From positions 39,015,459 to 39,079,458 of the forward strand of contig NC_090255.1 in assembly GCF_037325665.1 (NCBI RefSeq): a stretch of 64,000 bases of DNA, written 5' to 3'. Positions 54,468-64,000 of the stretch are shown here, in pieces (the stretch's first letter is position 1; each line of letters begins with the position of its first letter). Both the position numbers and the translations under genes were made by a program. The notes beneath the pieces are model-generated. The model made no database searches and was not told where the DNA came from. It was given only the letters and a program-made list of their open reading frames with translations. The stretch comes from Littorina saxatilis (taxonomy: Eukaryota > Mollusca > Gastropoda > Littorinimorpha > Littorinidae).

Positions 54468-54790
54468 ACATTGTCCTTGGCCGAAGGCCGTGGTCAATAA
54501 ATATGAAACTAAAGTCGAGGACCGACAAAAAAGCTGGTCTGTCAACAAACCACCAAACATCGTTTTTGTCATCATTGTGGTAGTGAGAAAATAAGTGCAC
54601 AATCAACGATGTTTGGTGGCTTGTTGTCAGACCAGCATATTTTGGGTGGTCCTCGGGGAGCATATCGCCTTTTGTCTCATATTTATCAACCGCGGCCTTC
54701 GGCCTTGGTCGATAAAGATGAAACAAAAGACGATTATGGTCCCCTTGGACCAACAAAAAAGCTGGTCTGTCAACAAGCCACCAAACATCT
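54468..54790. mobile_element. Two foldback MITEs in inverted arrangement, copy 2
   Basis: Counterpart of 27,126-27,450. Confidence 0.7.
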
Positions 54791-54899
54791 TATAATATTG
54801 AATATTGAATATATTTACTTCGAGATCACTGCATGAAACCCACTGGCCTCAAACTCTGTTTTTAACTACCACCCCCCCCCCCCCCACCCCCTCCCCAGT

Positions 54900-55655
54900 T
54901 TACTTGGCTCTTTTCTTTCCAAGACCTCCCCCTGCCTTTCCTCTCCTCTGAACTTTAGAGGCTTTCTTCCTTGTAACACTGGGACTCCAGTCTTCGTCGC
55001 TGTCTGACGTCACATCTCTATTTGACGTCACATCCACGTCACGCAGGGGTGTTCTAGCACTGACGCCACTCGGCAGCTGTGACGTCAAGGTTTTCCCGAC
55101 TCGGCTTCTTCCTCGCGGGTTTGGGGCTTCCAGGTTTTCCTTTTGACCCCGAGAATCGAAAGTAGGTCTACGAGTCTTAGAAAAGTTCTCTGGAGGAGAA
55201 GTTACGGAGGGAATGTCAGTAAGTCTACGATACTTTTGAGTAAAGTTTACGCTTTTGGGGCGAGAGAGCTCGTACGGAGAAGCACTTTCATCACTACGTT
55301 TTCCTTGAAATTTAAAGTTCATATTCTCACAGCAAAGGGGTTGAACTTGACGGTCACGTCGCTCCTCAAACCTCCTCCCCTCCCCCTTTCTTCCACAGCC
55401 TCTCGTCACCTCCCCCTTGCCAGCGCCCACCAACACGGGGGTGCGGGGTTCGATCCTCAATAGGAGCGGGATGTGCAAACGATAGCTGCAGGTCATGAGC
55501 AGGATGATTAAGGTCAAGGCCACAGCGAGCAGCATGCAGACGGGTTGCCAGTGCAGCGGGATCTGGGTGAAGAAGTTCCTGAGGGCCCGCCCCATCCCGC
55601 CTGCCAGCATCTCTGTCGGGTGGACGATACAGCGGGTAGCCACTGACATCAGTAC
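54900..55655 (-). CDS. CLCC1-like C-terminal exon, copy 2
   Basis: Same 252-codon terminal exon as 27,545-28,300 with the same acceptor. A few replacements (GERSD to GKRSD, AWKVQ to ASKVQ, KKRTK to KKRAK) and no frame damage. A hAT-like MITE (55,698-56,042) sits just upstream in the presumed intron. Upstream exons, if any, would lie to the right; none is recognisable before the second Gypsy element or inside the window. Confidence 0.6.
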   Translation of the reverse strand, partial: VLMSVATRCIVHPTEMLAGGMGRALRNFFTQIPLHWQPVCMLLAVALTLIILLMTCSYRLHIPLLLRIEPRTPVLVGAGKGEVTRGCGRKGEGRRFEERRDRQVQPLCCENMNFKFQGKRSDESASPYELSRPKSVNFTQKYRRLTDIPSVTSPPENFSKTRRPTFDSRGQKENLEAPNPRGRSRVGKTLTSQLPSGVSARTPLRDVDVTSNRDVTSDSDEDWSPSVTRKKASKVQRRGKAGGGLGKKRAK

Positions 55656-55697
55656 CTGTGGAACAGACGACACGGTGCACAACTGTCACAGGGCAAT

Positions 55698-56042
55698 CAG
55701 GCATGAAAACTAAAAAAAAAAAAATACTGAAAAAAAAATTTGAAGGCGCGTAGCGCCAAGTTTTGCAGGCGCGTAGCGCCAAGTTTCGCAGGCGCGAAGC
55801 GCCAAGACTTCTAGGGGGGGTCCGGGGGCATGCTCCCCCTTTTTTTTTTTTTTCAAGGGTGCAATTTGGTGCAATCTGGGGCTATCTGAGCCTTAAAATT
55901 GGATTCAAACATGGCCCCAAAACTATTTTACTATAACTGTGACTGGGAAAAAAAAAAAAAAAAAGGAAAAATACGGAAATTAAAAAAAAATACGGTTTAT
56001 TTTTTTCAAAAATACGGAAAATACGGAGAATTTTCATGCCTG
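55698..56042. mobile_element. hAT-like MITE, copy 2 only
   Basis: 345 bp with perfect 12-bp ends caggcatgaaaa / ttttcatgcctg and a 5-bp duplication gcaat (55,693-55,697 and 56,043-56,047). Copy 1 has a single gcaat (near 28,339). The body has three ggcgcg(t/a)agcgccaag repeats and A/T runs. Confidence 0.8.
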
Positions 56043-56110
56043 GCAATACAACTGTTCACTTACTTTTTGACGGTGCAGCATGCTGCCAAAAGCACCCGCT
56101 TCTAACACGA

Positions 56111-56111
<1 letters not shown>

Positions 56112-56152
<41 letters not shown>

Positions 56153-56170
56153 ACACACACACACACGCAC
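56112..56170. repeat. CA microsatellite
   Basis: Longer than the matching tract at 28,400-28,446. Confidence 0.95.
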
Positions 56171-56279
56171 ATACACACACCGAGACTAAAAGCGCTTACC
56201 CACTGGTTGACGTGAAAAACGTTGCTGCCCTGATCGCTTGACATGACAAGCCAGTATAGCACAGTAGCGTAAAGCGCTT

Positions 56280-56761
56280 CACAGGAAAGTGCGCTTTTCT
56301 TTATTCTTGTTTACCTTGTGAGTTTGTTTTGAATTCTAACATAAGATATCTCTTTCTCACTTTATATATGTTTATGTTTTTTTGAATTAGGAAATGATAA
56401 AGAATAAGATGGATCGAATTCTAAAATAGTTACATTTTAGTTTTAATCATATTTTTTCAGATTTTTAATGACCAAACTCATTCATTATTTTTTAAGCTTC
56501 CAAGCTGAAATGCAATCCCATAGTCCGGGTTTTGTGGAAGATTGCTTGACCAAAATTTCAATCTAATTCAGTAATTGATTGAAAAATACGGGTGTAACAG
56601 TGCCGCCTCAACTTTCACAATAAGCTGGGTATGACGTTACCAAAGACATCAATAATTTAAAAAAAAATGTAAACAACGTCTGGGGATATCATTTGCAAAA
56701 ACTCTCATGTAACGTTTCATGAAGATCGGTCCAGTAGTTTTTCAGGAATTTGTCTACACAC

Positions 56762-56851
<90 letters not shown>

Positions 56852-57124
56852 ACACGCACACACGCACGTTCACACATACACCACGTCCCGCGTCTCGATT
56901 ATCAGTCTATTTTAAAACATTTAGTTAAAACTTGACTAAATCGATTCTCAGTCTGTTTTGAAACATTTAGTCAAAACTTGACTAAATCGATTCTCAGTCT
57001 GTTTTGAAACATTTAGTTAAAACTTGACTAAATCGATTCTCAGTCTATTTTGAAACATTTAGTCAAAACTTGACAAAATCGATTCTCAGTCTATATTGAA
57101 ACATTTAGTCAAAACTTGACTAAA
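56280..57124. mobile_element. MITE of the ACATTTAGTCAAG family with five tandem ends
   Basis: Counterpart of 28,560-29,301. The end motif (aaaacttgactaaat type) occurs five times at a period of about 46 bp, against three in copy 1. Confidence 0.7.
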
Positions 57125-57479
57125 TGTGAAAAGAAGGTGTAACGATTCTCATTACATCAAAGAAAGTATAACGCTTTCCAGAACTTACAAAAACCCTCTC
57201 CTCCATAAAATTAGCATGCATTAGCCTTTGTGTCAGGTCACATGTTTATGCGTGGACTCCAGTGACCATGCCATCTGCCACGCTTATTTCAACCACAGGC
57301 ACATGAAACTCGATGGTGACGTCATTGGTGAGGGGCGGTAATCAAATCTGTAGTAGTTTACTATCGAGGAGAGCACAGCCCGGCCACAGGACCTGCCTAC
57401 CTCCTGTCAAGTGCCTGTGTTTCAACTTTCGGCAGAAAGTTGTTAAAAGGCTAGGCCCATCAAGAACACATTCAGCTAA

Positions 57480-57723
57480 CCAGAAATAACCTGAAACCTT
57501 GGGTCAACTGTTTGACCAAACTTTCAATTTTTGTTGTTGAAAAATTAGGTCGCCACAGTGCAGCATCAACTTTGTTTAAAGTCGGATATGACGTCATGAA
57601 AGGAATAAACCGTAAAAAACAAAACAAGAAAAAATCCTCATGATGTTATCTGGAAGAATGCGAAGTTTCATAAACATTCTGTTGTTGTTTGATCGGATCT
57701 GGCAAACGCTGTACATGCCCACT

Positions 57724-57785
<62 letters not shown>

Positions 57786-57835
57786 GACCCTCAAACTTTT
57801 TTGGACCGTCAACAAAATAGAAATTAAAAAAGATC
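57480..57835. repeat. Diverged MITE tail at the right end of duplication copy 2
   Basis: Counterpart of 29,670-29,977, with a longer CA tract (57,728-57,784). Identity to copy 1 ends at 57,835. Confidence 0.65.
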
Positions 57836-58718
57836 CAAACTCCCTTTACCACATCACACGTTTTTGTGTGTTTCTGTGTGTGTGCCAACTATACAGTATT
57901 TTTATTGTTCGTGTTTCTGGTGAGTACGGTTTCAATGTTATCTTTTTCAAACAGATAGTGACAACAGAAGGTGTCTACAAATGGAGTTCTTATATACCTC
58001 TTATTGTAGGGACCTCTTATTGTAGGGACCTCTTATTGTAGGGACCCCACAACGCAGTTACCACCGTATAACCCTCAACTGCTCGAGTAACAACCAAGAC
58101 TAATTTCAAAATGTAGAACATTTGTAATGTATTCCCTCTCACGCCTCAAATGCCTACTACCATGACTTTCCACTCTCTAAGTCTAACGCTAGTTGCACCT
58201 TACTTGTTTTTATTCGTGTAAGCAGTAACCTGTTCTTGTGCGCTATGACACGTCTATGCTGGAGCTATAAAAACAGACTTACGTTTCTGCCACTCATGCT
58301 TGTAATTCTTGGTTATGGTATAACAGCTGTTACTGTTTAAGCATCAACTGTGATAAAGGATTACCTTCATTTTGTGATTGCATACTTGACACGGTGAACT
58401 GCGCTAGCAAAAAACTAATCCACTGTTAAAGTTGATGGACACATCTAGACTTTCTGCAAATCATAGATTTCAAGGTGAGTGATTGTTTAGGTATAATGTG
58501 ATACTCATGCAAGCTGTGAGTAGGGAATGTTTTGGATTACAAGAAAACAAAAAATATTTTGTATACCACCCCATGAGAATATTACTTACCAGTTAAAGAC
58601 ACTTTCACTCCTTCTTGTCTAAGCAATCTGACTCACTATTTCAGATCTGGCCAAAATGTACGGTACATGAGATAAGGCTATTCCAGCACTTAGACACAAA
58701 CCAAAAACCTTTCTTTTT
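57836..58718. other. Unique DNA, no gene seen
   Basis: Non-coding. A short tandem repeat of ctcttattgtagggac lies at 57,997-58,043 (three units). Confidence 0.6.
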
Positions 58719-59132
58719 GGTAATCTTGAACTTTAGCGTGTTAAATTCATAGCTCAGAATCCCGTGACATTCTTTACTTATTTTTGATACAAGTCCATGT
58801 AAGCAAGCCAAAGAACATTTTTCGTGAAATTAATTGACGGATTGAGCTTCAAACTTAAGCATAATTAATTAATTTGGTTGTTCAATCGACGAAAATGCAC
58901 CGAAAAGGGCGTACGTTGTCAACCATGGGACATCATTTACACGAAAGAGTTGTCTCCCTTGTTTGCTCACACGGATAATTCCTTCTTTGACCCATGTAAA
59001 CGAAATGCATTCGCACAGTTCATCGGAGTTCATTCCGTAACTTCAAAAGGATCTAAAACGACTTGTTATGATTACAAGTAATGCCTCTGAATTCTGAGCT
59101 ATGAATTTAACACGCTAAAGTTCAAGATTACC
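58719..59132. mobile_element. Foldback MITE with perfect 42-bp inverted ends
   Basis: Left arm 58,719-58,760 (starts ggtaatcttgaactttagc) and right arm 59,091-59,132 are exact reverse complements over 42 bp. A weaker inverted similarity extends about 30 bp further in. 414 bp in all, no ORF of note. No clear target duplication. Confidence 0.75.
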
Positions 59133-59492
59133 CGATTTTTTGTATGAAGTATTTTTTTAAAATCCGCTAGTGTTAATTTGCGGAATAAATTAATAAACAA
59201 ATCCAGTTCAGCGTCCATGCTGCTGATTTTTAGTTTTTGTAGACAAGGTGAGAGATTGTCTTATCCCATGTAAATGTTAACCTGGACAGATCTGTGATGG
59301 TTAGTTGAATTGCCTCCATGAGAAGGATTGTGCTTTTGTTTTAATGTATCCACCTCATAAGTGTATTTGTACTATTCCCAAACTTAGAAGACAACCAGAC
59401 AACAGCTCAGCTGGACCTAGATTAGATCGGGAGCATCTCGTTACTCCCCCGTATCGTTACTCCCCCGGCTTGTTACTAACCCTAACCCTAAC
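59133..59492. other. Unique DNA with a telomere-like motif at its end
   Basis: Non-coding. cgttactcccccg is repeated near 59,437 and 59,455, and aaccctaaccctaac (59,479-59,492) abuts the LTR start. Confidence 0.5.
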
Positions 59493-59855
59493 TGTTGTGG
59501 AGATCGCTAGATACCACTGGAATCGAATGGAAGGATATAGAACATTATAGAACTTACTTTGATTAAGTGCGCAGTCACTCATGACGTAAGCGTAGACGCT
59601 CATCGAACAGATGGAACTGTGTAGATCTAACCAGATTAGTGTCGATGTTTCCCGAATATTCTCGTATGTCCATTAACTATATAAGTAGGGCTGCGCACAC
59701 GTATTGTTGTTCTTTACCAGTCTTGCACTTGTTCTTTCTTACACTGTGCTGAGAGATATTGTCACCGTTGTTCCAGCTGTTAATAAATCTACAGAACCTA
59801 CACAAATCGTTGTGTCTCCTTTGCGACTGAGAGTGACGAAAGGAAAAACACGACA
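59493..59855 (+). repeat. Probable 5' LTR of the second Gypsy element
   Basis: Starts tgttgtgg and ends cacgaca. Contains tatataag (59,678-59,685) and aataaa (59,782-59,787) in LTR-like order. The start is inferred from TG...CA and position, because the 3' LTR is outside the window. Confidence 0.6.
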
Positions 59856-59912
59856 ACTGGCGTCGCCGACAGTTACTTCCCTTGTCTATTCGGAGTGACT
59901 TATTACTGCAAA

Positions 59913-62900
59913 ATGACGGAAACAGAGCAGCTGATAACGCTTCTAAGGGAGCAGTTGGAGAAACAGCAACGCCAGCACAAGGAAGATATGGAGCAACAAA
60001 TGCACCAGATGGAGATGATGATGAAAGTGTTCAGTGGTGCCGCAGCTTCTGCCAGGGAGGAAAGCTACGATGATCCGAGTGCTTCGAATCTACGTTTTCC
60101 CATTACTACACAGGCAGCTGCAATCCCATCTTTTGTTGCGTTTGATGCAACATCGGAACTGTGGCCTGACTACTGGTCAAGATTTTGCACGTTTGTGGTC
60201 GCCAACTCCGTGCCGGAGCAGCGCAAGGCTCAAGTTTTCTTGACGAATCAGACTGCTACGGTCTACAAACAACTGGCAAATCTGGCTACTCAGCAAAATC
60301 CGCCCAAGGACATCAACAGTTTGACAATGGACGAAATTGTCAAATTCATGAAAGAACAGTTCGACCCGAAACTCTTCATAGTGCGTGAACGTTTCAAGTT
60401 CTGGAGTGACATGAAACGGAAGCCAGGCGAAACTCTCCAGGAGTTAGCAGCGCGCATACGCCAAGACGCCGCTACCTGTGACTTTCCTTCGATCAAAAAC
60501 CCACAAGACGAAGCTCTGAGACAGAGATTCATATGTTCTGTCAACAATGAGGCTGTCTTAAAGGCTCTATTCAAGATCAAGGACACAGAGCTGGATTTCG
60601 CACGTGCTGTCCAAGTCGCGATTGAGACTGAAGACGCAGCGAAGGTTGCCAAGGAAACTGTCTACGGTTCCAAGACCATGCCAGTCAACAAGGTCCACCA
60701 GAACAAGACTACGGGTCCACGAAAGAACCACAAGCAGTCTAATTCCACAGACAGGAAGTGCTACCGATGTGGAAAGGCCCACAAAGCAACAGACTGCCCC
60801 TACAAAGACGCCAAATGCCGATACTGTGACGTCACAGGACATTTGGAAGCTGTCTGTAGAAAAAAGCAACATCAGAATCGGGAACGACATTCCCAAGCTT
60901 CCGTGAAGAGAGTCACGAAAGCAGAGCTTGTCAACGCGATCCTCGGTGAAGTTCCCCAAGATACTCCTAGGTTGGATGTACCCATAACAATCCAGGACCG
61001 ACAGTTCACCATGGAACTGGACACCGCAACTACGGGAAATTTTGTTTCTCTTCCGGTCTGGAGACAACTAGGAAAACCGAAGCTGGATGACGTCACACAT
61101 CGTTACGAGTCTGCCAGCAAGCACGACCTGCCCGTGCTGGGAACTTTCATGGGCCAAACCAAGGATCCAGTGACTGGTAAGCAAAGCTCAATTCCGTACA
61201 TCGTCACCAAGATCCCTCATCTGAATCTGCTAGGACGCAACGCAATCCAGACTCTGGGAATTTCTGTGGACAATGCTCTAGGACTGAGGAGCATAGAGAG
61301 TCACGCTAAGAGTGAGGGTGCAAAACCTACGCATCCAGCGACCTCCAACGCGCCTTATGCTGCCCTGCAACGAGATTGTCACAGACTGTCTGATAAATTC
61401 CCAAATCTCTTCAAACAAGAATTGGGATGTCTCAAGGACTTCGAACTGGACGTGAAGTTCAAGTCTGATGCGAAGCCGGTTTTTCACAAGGCACGTCCGG
61501 TACCTTTCGCTCTTCGTGATGACCTCGCCAAAGGCTACGAAGAAGGCATCGCCAAAGGAGTCTGGAAGCCAGTCCAGTTCAATGAATACGGAACGCCAGT
61601 GGTACCAATTCGTAAGGCACAAACCTCGGGCACCCTGAAGCCCAAGCTACGGATCTGTGGTGACTACTCAGTGGGCATCAATGATCAGCTTGAAGATCAC
61701 CGTCATCCAATGCCACTCCCAGAGGAACTGATGCAGAAGCTAGGAGGTGGATTCGGATACACCAAGATCGATCTTGCTGATGCCTACAACCAGATCAAGC
61801 TGGCACCAGAGAGTCAACGCAGGCTAGCCCTCAGCACTCACCGTGGGGTACTCCTGCAGCAACGACTTCCTTTCGGGATAAAGTCAGCACCTGGTTACTT
61901 TCAAGAGATCATGGAAAACCTGACCTGTGATCTACCTGGTGTTGCCGTCTTCCAAGATGATATACTCGTCAGCGGGAAGGACGCCAACGACCACCTGAGC
62001 AATCTGGAACGTTTGCTCACTCGTCTGAACGACAAAGGACTCAGATGTCGTCGTGAAAAGTGCGAGTTCGCACAAGCCAGTGTGGAATACCTTGGACATA
62101 CCTTATCGGCCGAAGGGATCTCCAAAGGATCGAAGGTCGAGGCAGTTTTGAAAATGCCAGCCCCTACGGACGTCTCAAGCTTGAAGTCTTTCTTGGGCTC
62201 AGTTCAGTTTTACGGGAAGTTCATCCCTAACCTGGCCAGCATGGCAGAGCCGCTCTACCGCCTGACGAAGAAGGCGAACCCCTGGAAGTGGGGAGATGAG
62301 GAACAGGCAGCATTTGAACAGTTGAAAAATGTGCTTTCCTCGGATCAAGTTCTGGTACACTTCGATCCAAACAAGACTTTGGGACTAGCTTGTGACGCGT
62401 CCAACGTTGGAATTGGAGCAGTCCTATTTCATCGCTATCCAGATGGAAGTGAGCGCCCAATCGCCAACGTGTCCAAGACTCTCACGGCTGCAGAAAGGAA
62501 CTACAGCCAAATCCACAAGGAAGCCCTGGCCATCATCTTTGGCTTGCGGAAGTTCTACCAGTATCTCTACGGACGTCAGTTCATACTGGTGACAGATCAT
62601 AAGCCGCTGACATCACTGTTCGGACCAAAGAAAGGGACTCCACTGCTCGCAGCTAACAGACTAGCTCGGTGGGCCCTGTGGCTGAACCAGTTTAACTACT
62701 CCATCGAGTACCGGAAAACAGCGGATCATGGCAATGCAGATGCCCTTAGTCGCTTGCCATATGGAGATGACATCGACTTCGACAGGGAGGAAAGTGGTGA
62801 AGACATGGACATGGTGTGTGCCATCAAGGTTCTCAGTCTTCAAGTCCAGCCTGTGGATGCCAATATCCTCCGTCAAGAGTCAGGAAAAGATCCAGTGATA

Positions 62901-64000
62901 TCTACTGTGATGCGCTACGTCCGTGAAGGCTGGCCACCAAAGAACGCTGAGATCAATGAAGATGTCAACAAGTTCCGGAAGTTGTCGGACTCTCTCAGTA
63001 TCTGCCACGGATGCCTCGTCCATGGATCGAGAGTGGTGATTCCACAGAGCCTGCAGTCCAAGATCCTTGATCTGCTGCATCTCGGACACTTCGGCATGGA
63101 ACGCATGAAACAGTTGGCAAGAACTGCTGTTTACTGGCCCGGTATCGATGCTGCTATTGAGATGGCTACTCGACGATGTGACTCGTGTGGTGAACATCAG
63201 AACAAGCCATCCAAGCCTCCAGTTCACCCATGGATGCTACCAGAAAAGCCGTGGAGCCGCTTACACCTGGACCATGCAATCAACTTCATGGGTAGAGACT
63301 GGCTGGTGATCACGGATGCTTACTCCAAGTATCCATGCATTCATCCTACGTCATCCACGTCCTCTAGAGCCACTCTAGACCTGCTGGAAGAAGATTTTGC
63401 TCATTTTGGATTGCCTCACACACTTGTCACTGACAACGCGCCGACCTTCACTTCTGAAGAATTTCAGAGCTGGTGCAAGGAACGGGGGATCACGCACCTG
63501 ACAGGGGCACCATATCATCCTGCTACCAATGGAGCCGCTGAACGTTTGGTGCAGACATTCAAACAAGCACTGAGAAAATCTTCTTTGCCACCGAAGCGTG
63601 CTCTTCAAGAGTTCTTGATGCAGTACCGGAGAACACCGACATCCTGTGGTTTCTCTCCGAGTGAACTCTTGAATTCCAGGCAGTTACGGACAAGGATCGA
63701 CACTCTGCTGTCCTCGCCAGCCCACATCGCTCAGGGCAAGCAATCCAAGGAGGCATCCAAGTCTCAGATGACTCCAGACTCGAAAGCTGTCGTCAAGGTA
63801 ACCAGACAGTACAAGGCCGGAGATCCTGTGTATGCTCTATACCATGGACCTCGCCGAGACAAACAACCCCGATGGGTACCAGCAGTCATTAAGAAGTCTC
63901 TGGGTACTCGCTGCTTCAACGTCATGGTCATTCCTCATGGTCCAGTATGGAGACGACACTGGGAACAGCTACAGCCACGCTACACCACTGAGGAAGACAA
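59913..64000 (+). CDS. Gag-Pol polyprotein of the second Gypsy element, partial
   Basis: At least 1362 codons from the ATG at 59,913. In order: a coiled, Gln/Met-rich N-terminus (EQLEKQQRQHKED), a Gag core, two Cys-His clusters near residues 283-315, a protease region near 368, reverse transcriptase (about 520-720, with FQDDILVSG), RNase H (about 820-940, with CDASNVG), an integrase HHCC region (1055-1095), an integrase core with acidic positions near 1119, 1173 and 1209, and a chromodomain-free tail so far. Mobile-element product, not a host gene. Confidence 0.92.
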   Translation, partial: MTETEQLITLLREQLEKQQRQHKEDMEQQMHQMEMMMKVFSGAAASAREESYDDPSASNLRFPITTQAAAIPSFVAFDATSELWPDYWSRFCTFVVANSVPEQRKAQVFLTNQTATVYKQLANLATQQNPPKDINSLTMDEIVKFMKEQFDPKLFIVRERFKFWSDMKRKPGETLQELAARIRQDAATCDFPSIKNPQDEALRQRFICSVNNEAVLKALFKIKDTELDFARAVQVAIETEDAAKVAKETVYGSKTMPVNKVHQNKTTGPRKNHKQSNSTDRKCYRCGKAHKATDCPYKDAKCRYCDVTGHLEAVCRKKQHQNRERHSQASVKRVTKAELVNAILGEVPQDTPRLDVPITIQDRQFTMELDTATTGNFVSLPVWRQLGKPKLDDVTHRYESASKHDLPVLGTFMGQTKDPVTGKQSSIPYIVTKIPHLNLLGRNAIQTLGISVDNALGLRSIESHAKSEGAKPTHPATSNAPYAALQRDCHRLSDKFPNLFKQELGCLKDFELDVKFKSDAKPVFHKARPVPFALRDDLAKGYEEGIAKGVWKPVQFNEYGTPVVPIRKAQTSGTLKPKLRICGDYSVGINDQLEDHRHPMPLPEELMQKLGGGFGYTKIDLADAYNQIKLAPESQRRLALSTHRGVLLQQRLPFGIKSAPGYFQEIMENLTCDLPGVAVFQDDILVSGKDANDHLSNLERLLTRLNDKGLRCRREKCEFAQASVEYLGHTLSAEGISKGSKVEAVLKMPAPTDVSSLKSFLGSVQFYGKFIPNLASMAEPLYRLTKKANPWKWGDEEQAAFEQLKNVLSSDQVLVHFDPNKTLGLACDASNVGIGAVLFHRYPDGSERPIANVSKTLTAAERNYSQIHKEALAIIFGLRKFYQYLYGRQFILVTDHKPLTSLFGPKKGTPLLAANRLARWALWLNQFNYSIEYRKTADHGNADALSRLPYGDDIDFDREESGEDMDMVCAIKVLSLQVQPVDANILRQESGKDPVISTVMRYVREGWPPKNAEINEDVNKFRKLSDSLSICHGCLVHGSRVVIPQSLQSKILDLLHLGHFGMERMKQLARTAVYWPGIDAAIEMATRRCDSCGEHQNKPSKPPVHPWMLPEKPWSRLHLDHAINFMGRDWLVITDAYSKYPCIHPTSSTSSRATLDLLEEDFAHFGLPHTLVTDNAPTFTSEEFQSWCKERGITHLTGAPYHPATNGAAERLVQTFKQALRKSSLPPKRALQEFLMQYRRTPTSCGFSPSELLNSRQLRTRIDTLLSSPAHIAQGKQSKEASKSQMTPDSKAVVKVTRQYKAGDPVYALYHGPRRDKQPRWVPAVIKKSLGTRCFNVMVIPHGPVWRRHWEQLQPRYTTEED

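Larger units (their letters stand above)
59493..64000 (+). mobile_element. Second Gypsy-type LTR element, 5' part, runs off window
   Basis: A probable 5' LTR (59,493-59,855) followed by a tggcgtcgcc primer-site-like sequence and a fused Gag-Pol frame open to the window edge. A different family from the element at 7002. It looks whole as far as visible. Age cannot be judged because only one LTR is seen. Lies outside the duplicated block. Confidence 0.88.

Noticed and set aside
1-64000. CRISPR arrays, operons or bacterial islands
   Set aside because: Tandem repeats here lack spacers; gene structure, introns and repeats are animal-type.

Overview
This window looks like nuclear DNA of a marine mollusc, probably a caenogastropod such as a periwinkle. 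That is inference: the receptors have the LDLa/leucine-rich-repeat/7TM design first known from the snail receptor GRL101, and the non-coding DNA is full of SINEs, MITEs, Helitron-like and Penelope-type fragments plus very long GT, CT and minisatellite tracts. No prokaryotic features are seen.

The backbone is a direct segmental duplication. Copy 1 runs from the left window edge to about 29,977. Copy 2 covers at least 34,064-57,835, and its left boundary lies somewhere in 29,978-34,063. Each unit carries the same three genes: receptor A (minus strand, one exon), receptor B (plus strand, two exons, divergent from A), and a terminal exon resembling the C-terminal part of CLCC1 (minus strand, tail-to-tail with B). 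A in copy 1 is cut by the window edge. A in copy 2 is whole (1428 aa). B is whole in both copies (1276 aa when exon 1 is joined to exon 2 at a clear GT...AG, phase 1). The receptors combine a secretion signal or N-terminal hydrophobic stretch, CUB-like regions, a C-type-lectin-like domain, five or more LDLa-type modules, leucine-rich repeats and a rhodopsin-like 7TM domain. They look like cell-surface sensors of complex ligands, with no ligand predictable from sequence.

The copies are nearly identical in coding DNA but differ by many clean insertions. The matching place in the other copy shows the empty site, so the duplication serves as a transposon calendar. Only copy 1 has a whole-looking Gypsy-type LTR element (7,002-12,151), a Harbinger-type MITE, a TTAA-flanked MITE, a retroposon with a nested SINE, and a 2.5-kb unidentified segment. 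Only copy 2 has two hAT-like MITEs, a GGGCCCC-ended MITE, a foldback element, a Helitron-like cluster and a 173-bp tandem duplication.

Mobile DNA also touches the genes. The last residues and stop codon of receptor B lie in a pogo-like terminal repeat. Its splice acceptor is 17 nt beyond a MITE. Its 5' flank is a repeat ending in a strong hairpin. A hammerhead-ribozyme-like motif of Penelope type sits in its intron. The spacer 29,978-32,850 holds a MITE, a 570-bp CT tract and CA-rich repeats. The right end (59,493-64,000) is the 5' part of a second, different Gypsy-type element.
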